This document shows, piece after piece, positions 52,809 through 60,860 of a DNA stretch of 64,000 bases (the stretch's first letter is position 1; the number at the start of each line of letters is the position of its first letter). The stretch is from Bacteroidales bacterium (lineage in GTDB: Bacteria > Bacteroidota > Bacteroidia > Bacteroidales > WCHB1-69), in NCBI GenBank assembly GCA_016290295.1, contig JAEETJ010000002.1, positions 143,583 through 207,582 on the forward strand, read 5' to 3'. The translations under genes and the position numbers were made by a program. The notes below the pieces were generated by a model, which saw only the letters and a list, made by a program, of their open reading frames with translations, did no database searches and was not told the DNA's origin.

Positions 52809-53528
52809 ATGAAAAAGAACATCCCCAACTACATCACTTGCATGAACATCATCTGCGGAGCAATCTCGATGGTAATGTCCTTGCATTTCGGTTTTCTGAA
52901 GCTGGCCGCTTTGTTCATCATTTTCGCGGCTGTTTTTGATTTTTTTGACGGTTTCACAGCCCGTTTGCTAAAAGTGCAGTCGCCCATGGGTGTTGATTTA
53001 GACTCTTTGGCGGATGTGTTTTCATTCGGCGGTGCACCGGCCATGATTGTCTTTGTTTGGTTGGAGCAATGTCTGCTGAATCTTCCTCCCAATCTTGCCA
53101 CCAACCAATGGATACATTTTCTCCCCTATCTTGCTTTTCTGATTCCCGCTTTTTCAGCATTCCGTCTAGCCAAATTTAATCACGATGACCGTCAACATAC
53201 TGACTTTTACGGTCTTCCCACACCAGCTAACGCACTGTTTATCGGTTTTTTGCCTATTGCTGCCGACCGTCTACCCTTCGTCAATGATTTTTGGACTGTA
53301 TTGGGGCTGATGTTGGTGTTCTGCATCCTTTTGGTCAGCGACCTGCCCATGTTTTCCTTGAAATTCAAGCAGTTCAAGTGGAAGGGTAATGAAGTCCGCT
53401 ATATATTTATCATACTGGCAGTTATATTGTTTACCATTTTCAGATTAGGCTCCTTCCCCATCATCATTTTATCCTATATTCTAATATCTGTCACCATCTT
53501 TGCTCTTCAAAAAGTACAACTCTTATGA
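52809..53528 (+). CDS. pssA: CDP-diacylglycerol-serine O-phosphatidyltransferase
   Basis: Makes phosphatidylserine, precursor of phosphatidylethanolamine. 239 residues, five to seven membrane segments; CDP-alcohol phosphotransferase motif DGFTARLLKV...GVDLDSLAD fits DGx2ARx8Gx3Dx3D. The ATG at 52809 (MKKNIPNYIT) is used; the longer frame begins in the repeat tract. It overlaps the LOG gene by four bases (ATGA). Confidence 0.94.
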   Translation: MKKNIPNYITCMNIICGAISMVMSLHFGFLKLAALFIIFAAVFDFFDGFTARLLKVQSPMGVDLDSLADVFSFGGAPAMIVFVWLEQCLLNLPPNLATNQWIHFLPYLAFLIPAFSAFRLAKFNHDDRQHTDFYGLPTPANALFIGFLPIAADRLPFVNDFWTVLGLMLVFCILLVSDLPMFSLKFKQFKWKGNEVRYIFIILAVILFTIFRLGSFPIIILSYILISVTIFALQKVQLL

Positions 53529-54112
53529 AATACAACTCATTGGCACTCTACTGTGGTTCTTCTGCCGGTAACAATCCTAATTTCAGAACATTAGCAGCTG
53601 ATTTTGGTCGCAGATGCGCGGAAAAGCAGCTGACCTTATATTATGGTGGAGCTTCCATCGGATTGATGGCAGAGGCTTCCAATGCTGCCCGTGCCTTAGG
53701 TGGACGGGTGGTGGGCATTGCCCCTAACTTTTTCTCCAATCGCAGTGTTATTGACACCAGCTTAGACGAGTTGATTTTGGTGGATTCGATGAGCGAGCGC
53801 AAACAGCTTTTAGAATCCTCCGCCGATGGCTTTGTTATCCTGCCAGGCTCGTATGGCACTATGGATGAGTTTTTTGAGATGATGACGGATGCCCAGTTGG
53901 GATTGCACAGCAAACCCATAGCCATTGTCAATGCCGAGGGATATTACGACCATCTTGTTGCCCAGTTGGAGCGTTTCAGAGCCGACGGATTCCTTCGCCC
54001 ATTCCACTACGATTTGTTGATTGTGGCAAACGATTTGGACGAACTTTTCGACAAGCTCGACCGTTACGAAAATAGCAACGACCAAGATTGGTTAAAGTTG
54101 ATAAAGAAGTAA
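53525..54112 (+). CDS. LOG family (TIGR00730) nucleotide phosphoribohydrolase
   Basis: 195 residues. Rossmann fold with YCGSSAGNNPNFR at the N terminus, LYYGGASIGLMAEA and the catalytic motif PGSYGTMDEFFE (usual PGGxGTxxE with Ser in place of the second Gly). Family members cleave nucleoside 5'-monophosphates to base and ribose 5-phosphate. Coupled to pssA by the ATGA overlap. Followed by a bidirectional terminator. Confidence 0.9.
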   Translation: MKYNSLALYCGSSAGNNPNFRTLAADFGRRCAEKQLTLYYGGASIGLMAEASNAARALGGRVVGIAPNFFSNRSVIDTSLDELILVDSMSERKQLLESSADGFVILPGSYGTMDEFFEMMTDAQLGLHSKPIAIVNAEGYYDHLVAQLERFRADGFLRPFHYDLLIVANDLDELFDKLDRYENSNDQDWLKLIKK

Positions 54113-54156
54113 ATTCTTAATATATGCCACAAAAGCTCATGCATTTTTTATACAAC

Positions 54157-54188
54157 AAAAAAAGGCGTTCAATTGAACGCCTTTTTTT
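54157..54188. terminator. bidirectional terminator
   Basis: AGGCGTTC pairs with GAACGCCT around AATT, flanked by A-run and T-run. Ends the LOG gene on plus and the FKBP gene on minus. Confidence 0.93.
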
Positions 54189-54204
54189 GTATGTTAGATA
54201 AATA

Positions 54205-55077
54205 CTACTCTCCTACTTTTACCAGTTCCACATCAAATACGAGAGGACTGAATGGAGGAATAACCTGATTGCCGCTTTCGCCGTATGCCAGCTTGGAGGG
54301 AATCAAAAGAACAGCCTTCTCGCCTTCTTTCATCATAGCAATACCCTCATCCCAGCCTGGAATAACACGACCTTGTCCCAAGACGAATTCGAGAGGTTCG
54401 CCACGCTTGATGGAATTGTCGAACTCAGTGCCATCCAGCAATTTGCCTACATAATGAACAGCCACTTTCTGACCTGCCATTGCTTGGGTGCCTTTTCCGG
54501 CTTTCTTGGGAATAAAATACAAACCACTTGCTGTTGGAGCCACTTTGATTTTGTTCTTGGCAATGTATTCTTGCATCAATGAATCTTCCACTACTCTTGC
54601 CTGTTCAATATAGGCATTATATTGGGCTTCCTGCTCAGCCATGATAGCATCCACTTCGGCCTTGGGGATCATCTCATTCAGCTTAAAGGTAAGATACAAC
54701 TCTTTTTCTTCAAAAGGTTTTTCGATACCCATGTGGTAGAAAAATGTATCAGCATCGAAAATAAATGTGGCACTGTCACCCAAATGCATCATTCTGAAAG
54801 CATTGTTTACGTCACTTTTATAATTGGATTCTTCAACCAGTACCTGAATAGGCATGAAAGGCTGTAAAATGGAGTCTTTCAGTGCCCATTGACATTGCAA
54901 AAGCAACGCATCACCTGTCTGTACTTGCGCGGAATCCTTATTCAATATATGAAATTTGTAATAAATACCGGTTTCCTTGTCCAACTTGTATCCTTTGTAC
55001 TTGCTGCAAGAGTTGAAATTGAACACACATGCCACAGCCAACAAGGCCAACATGATTTTTGAAATAGTTTTCTTCAT
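54205..55077 (-). CDS. FKBP-type peptidyl-prolyl isomerase lipoprotein, two FKBP-like domains
   Basis: 290 residues; leader ending VFNFNSC (lipid Cys about 24). An N-terminal FKBP-like domain (about 35-140) lacks clear catalytic residues; the C-terminal domain (about 180-288) has the classic GQKVAVHYVGKLLDGTEFD, EFVLGQGRVIPGWDEGIAMM and PSKLAYGESG pattern, so it is probably active. Acts in the periplasm in folding of envelope or exported proteins. It is 26 bases after the second FKBP gene. Confidence 0.92.
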   Translation of the reverse strand: MKKTISKIMLALLAVACVFNFNSCSKYKGYKLDKETGIYYKFHILNKDSAQVQTGDALLLQCQWALKDSILQPFMPIQVLVEESNYKSDVNNAFRMMHLGDSATFIFDADTFFYHMGIEKPFEEKELYLTFKLNEMIPKAEVDAIMAEQEAQYNAYIEQARVVEDSLMQEYIAKNKIKVAPTASGLYFIPKKAGKGTQAMAGQKVAVHYVGKLLDGTEFDNSIKRGEPLEFVLGQGRVIPGWDEGIAMMKEGEKAVLLIPSKLAYGESGNQVIPPFSPLVFDVELVKVGE

Positions 55078-55103
55078 TTTTCTTTCTTTTAAAATATTAT
55101 AAA

Positions 55104-55652
55104 TTAGTGATTTATGATTTCAATATTCATAATCAGGGCTTCCCTGCCTTTAATTTTGTTTCCGTCCCCTCCTGCTCCATATGCCAAATGAGATGGCACC
55201 ACCATACGCACTTTGGCTCCAGGAGACACCAGTTTGGCCACTTCGTGCAAGGCCGGAATTTCCTCACTTTTCTCCACTCTGAAAGTCTTAACACCATCGG
55301 TCTCGGAGTCGTATATGACATTTCCCGACAACAAGGCAATGGTGTATTTCATGGCCACGCTGTCGCCTTCCACAAAACACTCACCAGTTCCGGGTGACAG
55401 CAGCTCATAGTACAAGCCTGTTCCGGTTTCTTGCATGTTCCAATGGTGACGCTTGATAACCAGCTCTATTTCCTCCGTTTCCAGCGCCAAAATACGTTTG
55501 TTGCCTTCCACGTATGGGTCAAAGACTTCTTCCTGAGGTTCCGAACTGTGCACATTGACCACCCCCGTCGCTTTCTGGCGGCAGGCTGTGAAATTTATCA
55601 GCATGGATACTGATAAAACAATGGTAGTCAACTTAATAAAGCGTTCCTTCAT
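55104..55652 (-). CDS. FKBP-type isomerase lipoprotein, GldI-like
   Basis: 182 residues from the ATG at 55652 (MKERF; a start six bases earlier is also possible). Leader ends LINFTACRQ (Cys22). One FKBP domain with SVAMKYTIALLSG, VIYDSETDG, SPGAKVRMVVPSHLAYGAGGDG. In Flavobacteriia an FKBP lipoprotein, GldI, next to a DHH phosphoesterase serves gliding/type IX secretion; the same neighbour is present here, and a type IX cargo lies in this window, so a GldI-like role is likely but not proved. The gene begins inside the last codons of the DHH gene. Confidence 0.85.
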   Translation of the reverse strand: MKERFIKLTTIVLSVSMLINFTACRQKATGVVNVHSSEPQEEVFDPYVEGNKRILALETEEIELVIKRHHWNMQETGTGLYYELLSPGTGECFVEGDSVAMKYTIALLSGNVIYDSETDGVKTFRVEKSEEIPALHEVAKLVSPGAKVRMVVPSHLAYGAGGDGNKIKGREALIMNIEIINH

Positions 55653-56652
55653 ATTCATCCAAAACTTGTTCAAACAGAGCAATGGCATCTTCAAGTTTAC
55701 CAAAATAGTCAGCTGCTGAGGCATTGCGGTGACCTCCACCATTGAAATGCTTGCGGGCAAACAGGTTGACATCAAATGTACCCTTGGAACGGAAAGACAC
55801 ATGGATGCGGTCACCTCTGTCGGAGAAAAATGCCGTGAAAATAATGCCATTCATTGACAGGCCATAGTTTACAAAACCTTCTGTATCGCCTGTTTTGTAA
55901 TTGTTCCGTTTGAGGTCATCGGCATCCAGATAAGTATAGGAAGTCGCTTTGTTCTTCATCACCTTCATACGCTGGCTTAACAACAACCCCAGCAATCTCA
56001 TGCGACTTTCAGAATAATTGTCATATACCAGACGGTGAATTTCCTCGCCATCCACGCCTTTCTTAATCAACTGATGAACAGTAGTATAAGTCTCTGCATA
56101 ATTGCACGAATAAGTCAACGAACCGGTATCGGTAATAATGCCCACATACAGGCACTGGGCAATGGCTAACGACAGTTTTTCCTTGCCATATTTCAGTTTC
56201 TTATATAAGAAATTATAGACCAGTTCTGAAGCAGAGGTGGTTTTGGAACAAGAATACATGACATCGCAGTCGATATCGGGATGCACATGATGATCGATGA
56301 GAATCTTGTAGGCCTTGGACTTGATAATCTGGCCTTCCAATGCTTTGCCTGCTCTATGCGGGGCATTCATATCCACAACAAAAAGTAAATCAGCTTCTTT
56401 CAAGATTTTTTTGGCCAAACTGCCATGTCCCTGTTCCACCACGATATTCTCACTACCAGGCATCCAAGCCAGGAAATCGGGGAAACGGTTGGGAATAATC
56501 ACATGCACTTCTTTGCCCTCATTTTCCATGAAATTGTATAAAGCAAGCGAAGAGCCGATAGCGTCACCGTCGGGGTTGTAATGCGAAACAATGGCAATCT
56601 TCTTTGCCTTTGCGATGGCCGTGCGAGCCTTTTCAATATCAACCTTATTCAA
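55633..56652 (-). CDS. DHH family phosphoesterase (NrnA-like)
   Basis: Degrades short oligoribonucleotides or pAp/c-di-AMP products. 339 residues. DHH motifs SHYNPDGDAIGSS, FVVDMNAPH, LIDHHVHPD (DHH), then DHHA1 with FNGGGHRNASAA. The -7 box at 56675-56682 excludes the upstream frame; the start is the TTG at 56652 (MNKVDIEKART). It overlaps the GldI-like gene by 20 bases and heads the run with both FKBP genes. Confidence 0.9.
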   Translation of the reverse strand: MNKVDIEKARTAIAKAKKIAIVSHYNPDGDAIGSSLALYNFMENEGKEVHVIIPNRFPDFLAWMPGSENIVVEQGHGSLAKKILKEADLLFVVDMNAPHRAGKALEGQIIKSKAYKILIDHHVHPDIDCDVMYSCSKTTSASELVYNFLYKKLKYGKEKLSLAIAQCLYVGIITDTGSLTYSCNYAETYTTVHQLIKKGVDGEEIHRLVYDNYSESRMRLLGLLLSQRMKVMKNKATSYTYLDADDLKRNNYKTGDTEGFVNYGLSMNGIIFTAFFSDRGDRIHVSFRSKGTFDVNLFARKHFNGGGHRNASAADYFGKLEDAIALFEQVLDEYEGTLY

Positions 56653-56674
56653 TGTTCCAGAAATTTTTAATCTG

Positions 56675-56682
56675 CAAAGATA
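56675..56682 (-). promoter_or_regulatory. -7 box for the DHH-FKBP operon
   Basis: CAAAGATA reads TATCTTTG on the minus strand, 23 bases before the TTG start at 56652. Confidence 0.78.
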
Positions 56683-56689
56683 CAAAAAA

Positions 56690-56800
56690 AAATTAGCAAA
56701 TTAGCAAATTGGCAAATTAGTTAATGGGCAAAGGATTTTAATGTGCTAATTATCAATGTGCAAATTAGCAAATTAGTCAATATTCTAATTATCAGTTTTC
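56690..56800. repeat. AATTAGCAAATTGG-type tract
   Basis: AAATTAGCAAATTAGCAAAT, TAATGTGCTAATTATCAATG, AATTAGCAAATTAGTC and CTAATTATCAGTTTTCAACT units between two divergent promoters. Confidence 0.75.
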
Positions 56801-56877
56801 AACTTCTATCCCTGTAACCTATTCATTTTATTCCCATAGAGATTAACATCAACAAAAAATGATATGGGGATTTTATG

Positions 56878-56885
56878 TATATTTG
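56878..56885 (+). promoter_or_regulatory. -7 box for the OMP gene
   Basis: TATATTTG followed by CAG; lies inside the longer frame starting at 56859 and so excludes it. ATG at 56907. Confidence 0.8.
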
Positions 56886-56906
56886 CAGATTCAAAATCAG
56901 AATAAA

Positions 56907-57539
56907 ATGAAAAAAACAATATTACTTTTGCTTTGTGTGGTGTGCTTGCTTTCCGTTTCAGCACAGGAAAAGAAAATGCAGAAAGAATATGCTGTCAGTC
57001 CCACCATTGAGGCATCAGGCAGTTTCAATTTTGGCATATACCACAAAAATGACATAATAGATTACGGCATACAGCGGAAACTCTTGTATTCGGCTGGAGT
57101 GTTGGTAGGTTTCGACTGGAAATTGCCCCATGGCGTTTTAATGTTCCAATACGGTTTTCTAATCAGCAACAACGACTTCAACTATGGCAACAGATTAACA
57201 TTTAAATCTCTTGCCCTTGATATGCCGACGATCTTAGGGTATGCCTATCGTATCAATAACAATTACTCTCTGGCATTTTCTGGAGGCTATGTGACAAAAT
57301 ATATTTTCAAATTCAACAATGGACTCGAAGATGGCACGGACAAAATCTACTCTTTTGGCATTTATGGTGCATTAGGTTTTTGTTACCATGCCTCACCTCG
57401 TTTCGTGCTGCGTGTGGAGCCTTTCTTCGAGTATTTCTGGATGAGCCGTGCCTATTATAGTTCCATCGATTACATGGCACCCGCAATTGTTGGTTTGAGA
57501 ATGGCACTGAAATTTAACATTCTGAATTTAAAGCAATAA
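56907..57539 (+). CDS. outer membrane beta-barrel protein
   Basis: 210 residues from the ATG at 56907: signal peptide (MKKTILLLLCVVCLLSVSA), then alternating hydrophobic/aromatic strands such as YAVSPTIEASGSFNFGIY, HGVLMFQYGFLI, YSLAFSGGYVTKYIFKF and RFVLRVEPFFEYFW, ending NILNLKQ. Resembles small eight-stranded barrels (PorT/OmpW-like shape); no exact family is assigned. Monocistronic by its promoter and the following hairpin. Confidence 0.75.
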   Translation: MKKTILLLLCVVCLLSVSAQEKKMQKEYAVSPTIEASGSFNFGIYHKNDIIDYGIQRKLLYSAGVLVGFDWKLPHGVLMFQYGFLISNNDFNYGNRLTFKSLALDMPTILGYAYRINNNYSLAFSGGYVTKYIFKFNNGLEDGTDKIYSFGIYGALGFCYHASPRFVLRVEPFFEYFWMSRAYYSSIDYMAPAIVGLRMALKFNILNLKQ

Positions 57540-57600
57540 AACAGATTGGGGAATGTTTAATCGGCATGTTGGCACATTGATAATTCAGAATTAACTACCC

Positions 57601-57650
57601 CGGCCTTCGGCCACCCCTTCTAAAAGAAGGGGAATTAAAACTCCCCTTGA
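57601..57650. repeat. GC-rich hairpin pair
   Basis: GGCC-TTC-GGCC at 57602-57612 and CCCCTTC-TAAAA-GAAGGGG at 57614-57632, followed by TTAAAACTCCCCTT. In an otherwise AT-rich stretch (57540-57722). May be a dispersed palindromic element or terminator. Confidence 0.65.
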
Positions 57651-57722
57651 GCACGAAATTCGAGACTCACACAAAACCCTAATCCCAATTCCCTAAAATT
57701 ATTGGCAAATTGATAAATTTCG

Positions 57723-57730
57723 TATATTTG
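57723..57730 (+). promoter_or_regulatory. -7 box for pyrE-obg
   Basis: TATATTTG followed by CA. TTGGCAAATTG starting 21 bases upstream fits a -33 element. ATG at 57768. Confidence 0.82.
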
Positions 57731-57767
57731 CATTTTTAAAAGTATAAAATACAAACAAAATAATATT

Positions 57768-58328
57768 ATGACAAACGTTATTGACGAATTAAAACAAGCA
57801 GAAGCCTTATTGGAAGGCCATTTTCTTTTATCATCAGGCAGACACAGCAACCGTTACTGTCAGTGTGCCAAGTTGTTACAATATCCTGACAGAGCCGAAC
57901 GCGTGTTGGCTACCGTCGTTGAGCAGCTGAAAGGCAAGGAAATTGACATGGTGGTTGGTCCCGCTATGGGCGGTATCATCGTAGCCTACGAACTGGGCCG
58001 CCAGCTGGGCGTTCCTGCCATTTTCACCGAACGCGAAGACGGCAAGATGACACTGCGCCGCGGTTTTGAGGTGAAACCCGGACAGAAGCTGCTGATTACC
58101 GAAGATGTGGTCACCACCGGCAAATCCTCTTTGGAAACCATTGAGGTGTTGAAAAGCTACGGTGCCGAAGTGATTGGCATCGCCTGCATTGTGGACCGCA
58201 GTGCACAGGCCATCCCCTACCCTGTGTATGGTGCAGTAAAACTGGACATTGAGAGCTGGGAAGCCGACAACTGTCCTTTGTGCAAACAGGGACTTCCATA
58301 CGTAAAACCCGGAAGTCGCAAATTCTAA
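57768..58328 (+). CDS. pyrE: orotate phosphoribosyltransferase
   Basis: Pyrimidine synthesis: orotate plus PRPP to OMP. 186 residues: [32 protein letters not shown] and the PRPP-binding [14 protein letters not shown]. Normal length. obg begins three bases after its stop, so the two form an operon. Confidence 0.96.
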   Translation: MTNVIDELKQAEALLEGHFLLSSGRHSNRYCQCAKLLQYPDRAERVLATVVEQLKGKEIDMVVGPAMGGIIVAYELGRQLGVPAIFTEREDGKMTLRRGFEVKPGQKLLITEDVVTTGKSSLETIEVLKSYGAEVIGIACIVDRSAQAIPYPVYGAVKLDIESWEADNCPLCKQGLPYVKPGSRKF

Positions 58329-58331
58329 AAC

Positions 58332-59321
58332 ATGGAAAACGACAACTTTATCGATTATGTGAAAATATTCTTCCGTTCGGGTAACGGAGGAGCTGGTTCC
58401 GCACATCTGTTGCGTACCGCCCATGACCCCAAAGCGGGTCCTGACGGTGGCGACGGCGGCCGCGGTGGCGATGTCATCTTGCGTGGCAACCGCAACCTGT
58501 GGACCTTGCTGCACCTGCGCTATACCAAGCATGTGATGGCGGAAGACGGCACCAACGGACAGGGCAACCAGTGCTTCGGCAAGAACGGCAAGACCGCCTA
58601 CGTGGAAGTACCCCTCGGCACCATCGTAAAAGATGCGGAAACCGATGAGTTTATCGGCGAGATTCTGGAAGATGGCCAAGAGTTTGTGGTGCTGCCCGGA
58701 GGCCGCGGTGGTCAAGGCAATGTGCATTTCAAAACCGCTACCCGCCAGACACCACGTTTCGCACAGCCTGGCGAGCCGGGACAGGAAGGCTGGTTTATTT
58801 TGGAACTTAAAGTATTGGCTGACATAGGTTTAGTGGGATTTCCTAATGCAGGAAAATCAACCCTCATTTCCTCACTGTCCAATGCCCGTCCCAAAATCGC
58901 CGACTATCCCTTCACCACCCTCAAACCCAATTTGGGCATGGTGGCCTACAGAAATTTCCAGTCCTTCGTTATTGCCGACATTCCCGGCATCATTGAAGGT
59001 GCTTCCGAAGGCAAGGGTATCGGCCTGCGTTTCCTGCGTCACATCGAGCGCAACGCCGCTTTGCTCTTTTTAGTGCCCTGTATCTCGGAGAACATTAAGA
59101 AAGAATACCAGATCCTGCTGAATGAGCTGAAAGCCTATAATGAGGAGCTGATGGACAAGAAACGGGTGCTGGCCATCACCAAATGCGACCTGATGCCCGA
59201 GGAAGAACTAAAAAAACTGGAGAAGAAAGTGCCCAAAGATATCCCCGTCATTTTCATCTCCGCCCATGCGCAGAAGAATTTAACGCAGTTGAAGGATAAG
59301 TTGTGGGAGATACTGCACTAG
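58332..59321 (+). CDS. obg: Obg/CgtA GTPase
   Basis: Ribosome-assembly GTPase. 329 residues. Obg fold (1-158) with [34 protein letters not shown] domain with G1 [32 protein letters not shown] and TKCD. Lacks the C-terminal OCT domain, as in many Bacteroidetes. Operon with pyrE. Confidence 0.96.
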   Translation: MENDNFIDYVKIFFRSGNGGAGSAHLLRTAHDPKAGPDGGDGGRGGDVILRGNRNLWTLLHLRYTKHVMAEDGTNGQGNQCFGKNGKTAYVEVPLGTIVKDAETDEFIGEILEDGQEFVVLPGGRGGQGNVHFKTATRQTPRFAQPGEPGQEGWFILELKVLADIGLVGFPNAGKSTLISSLSNARPKIADYPFTTLKPNLGMVAYRNFQSFVIADIPGIIEGASEGKGIGLRFLRHIERNAALLFLVPCISENIKKEYQILLNELKAYNEELMDKKRVLAITKCDLMPEEELKKLEKKVPKDIPVIFISAHAQKNLTQLKDKLWEILH

Positions 59322-59352
59322 TTAACAGTTAACAATTAACAATTAATAATTT
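59320..59352. repeat. TTAACAG tract after obg
   Basis: AGTTAACAGTTAACAATTAA begins at the TAG stop of obg. Confidence 0.7.
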
Positions 59353-59355
59353 ATA

Positions 59356-59402
59356 GTTGCGGTGGAACCGCAACCGCCGCATACAGCAACCGCCGCATAC
59401 AG
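59356..59402. repeat. hairpin plus 16-base tandem repeat before hisS
   Basis: GTTGCGGT (59356-59363) pairs with ACCGCAAC (59367-59374) around GGA; then CAACCGCCGCATACAG occurs twice in tandem (59371-59386, 59387-59402). Confidence 0.8.
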
Positions 59403-59431
59403 CGATTAGCATACCAAAATCAACAATAATT

Positions 59432-60796
59432 ATGGTAAAACCATCAATACCAAAGGGAACAAGAGATTTCGCACCGACTGAGATGATTCGGCGCAACTAT
59501 ATTTTCGACACCATTAAAATCGTATTCAAGAAGCACGCATTTCTGCCTATTGAAACACCTTCTATGGAGAATTTATCCACGCTAATGGGCAAATATGGTG
59601 AGGAGGGCGACCGCCTGCTGTTCAAGGTGCTGAACTCTGGCGACTTCAAGCAAGGCGTTGATTTTGAAAACCTTAACAGCAATCAGCTGACCTCGAAGAT
59701 TTGCGAGAAAGGCTTGCGTTACGACCTGACCGTGCCTTTTGCCCGCTATGTGGTGCAGCATCAGGCGGAAATTTCATTCCCCTTCAAGCGGTACCAGATG
59801 CAGCCTGTATGGCGTGCCGACAGACCTCAGAAGGGTCGCTATCGTGAGTTCTATCAGTGCGATGTGGATGTCATTGGCAGCACCAGCCTGCTCAACGAAG
59901 CTGAGCTGATGCAGATTACCGATGAGATTTTCCAGTCGTTTGGAATACCTGTAGTCATCAAGATTAACAACCGCAAAATCCTCTCTGGCATTGCCGAAGT
60001 GGTAGGCGAAGCCGACAAGCTGACCGACATCTGCACCGCCATCGACAAGTTGGATAAAATCGGCAAGGACAAGGTTTGCGAAGAGCTGAAGGAACGTGGT
60101 TTGAGCTGTGAAGCCATCGGCAAAATGGCTCCCTTCTTCTGCTTCTGCGGCAGCAACGAGGAAAAACTGGCTCAATTAGATAAAATATTCGCTAACAGTG
60201 AGATAGGACAAAAAGGCTTGAGCGAGATTCGCCAGATGTTAGCCTATGCTTCACAAATGGATATCAAGGCGGAAATCGAGCTTGACATCACCCTGGCCCG
60301 TGGCTTGAACTATTACACTGGCGCCATTTTCGAGGTGAAAGCACAGAACGTGTCCATCGGCAGCATCTCTGGCGGTGGCCGCTACGATGACTTGACCGGT
60401 ATTTTTGGTCTGAAGAACATGTCGGGTGTGGGTATTTCCTACGGAGCAGAGCGTATCTACGATGTGCTCAATGAGTTGAATCTCTTCCCCACCAACATCG
60501 ACTCCCCCATCAAGGCCTTGTTCATCAATTTTGGAGAAAAAGAAGAGCTGTATGCCCTGAAAGGCCTGCAGGTATTGAGACAAGCTGATATTGCGTCGGA
60601 GTTGTATCCCGAAAAAGCCAAGATTGGCAAACAGATGACCTACGCCAACGCCAAAGCCGTACCTTTCGTCATCATGGCAGGTGCCGATGAAATGGCAGAA
60701 AATGTTTATACACTGAAAGATATGAACAGCGGAGAACAGCGGAAGCTGAGTATTGAGGAGATACGAGAGGCGATACAGTTGACAGTTAACAATTAA
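59432..60796 (+). CDS. hisS: histidyl-tRNA synthetase
   Basis: Class II synthetase. 454 residues from the ATG at 59432 ([15 protein letters not shown]). Motif 1 region [27 protein letters not shown], motif 2 [25 protein letters not shown] (the RYREFYQCD core), the histidine-A site [14 protein letters not shown] and motif 3 GGGRYDDL...[12 protein letters not shown]-terminal anticodon-binding domain follows. The final residues QLTVNN are repeat-encoded (stop in AACAATTAATAATTAATAG). Confidence 0.97.
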   Translation: MVKPSIPKGTRDFAPTEMIRRNYIFDTIKIVFKKHAFLPIETPSMENLSTLMGKYGEEGDRLLFKVLNSGDFKQGVDFENLNSNQLTSKICEKGLRYDLTVPFARYVVQHQAEISFPFKRYQMQPVWRADRPQKGRYREFYQCDVDVIGSTSLLNEAELMQITDEIFQSFGIPVVIKINNRKILSGIAEVVGEADKLTDICTAIDKLDKIGKDKVCEELKERGLSCEAIGKMAPFFCFCGSNEEKLAQLDKIFANSEIGQKGLSEIRQMLAYASQMDIKAEIELDITLARGLNYYTGAIFEVKAQNVSIGSISGGGRYDDLTGIFGLKNMSGVGISYGAERIYDVLNELNLFPTNIDSPIKALFINFGEKEELYALKGLQVLRQADIASELYPEKAKIGKQMTYANAKAVPFVIMAGADEMAENVYTLKDMNSGEQRKLSIEEIREAIQLTVNN

Positions 60797-60853
60797 TAAT
60801 TAATAGTTATTATTCATTGTCCATTATTCATTATTAATTATCAATTATTAATT
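60779..60853. repeat. TTGACAGTTAACAATTAATA tract after hisS
   Basis: Begins within the last codons of hisS and continues with TTATTCATTGTCCATTATTC and TTATTAATTATCAATTATTA up to the next start. Confidence 0.75.
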
Positions 60854-60860
60854 TAAGATA

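Noticed and set aside
59322..59431. T-box or His attenuator before hisS
   Set aside because: No T-box sequence and no run of His codons; only a hairpin and a short tandem repeat.
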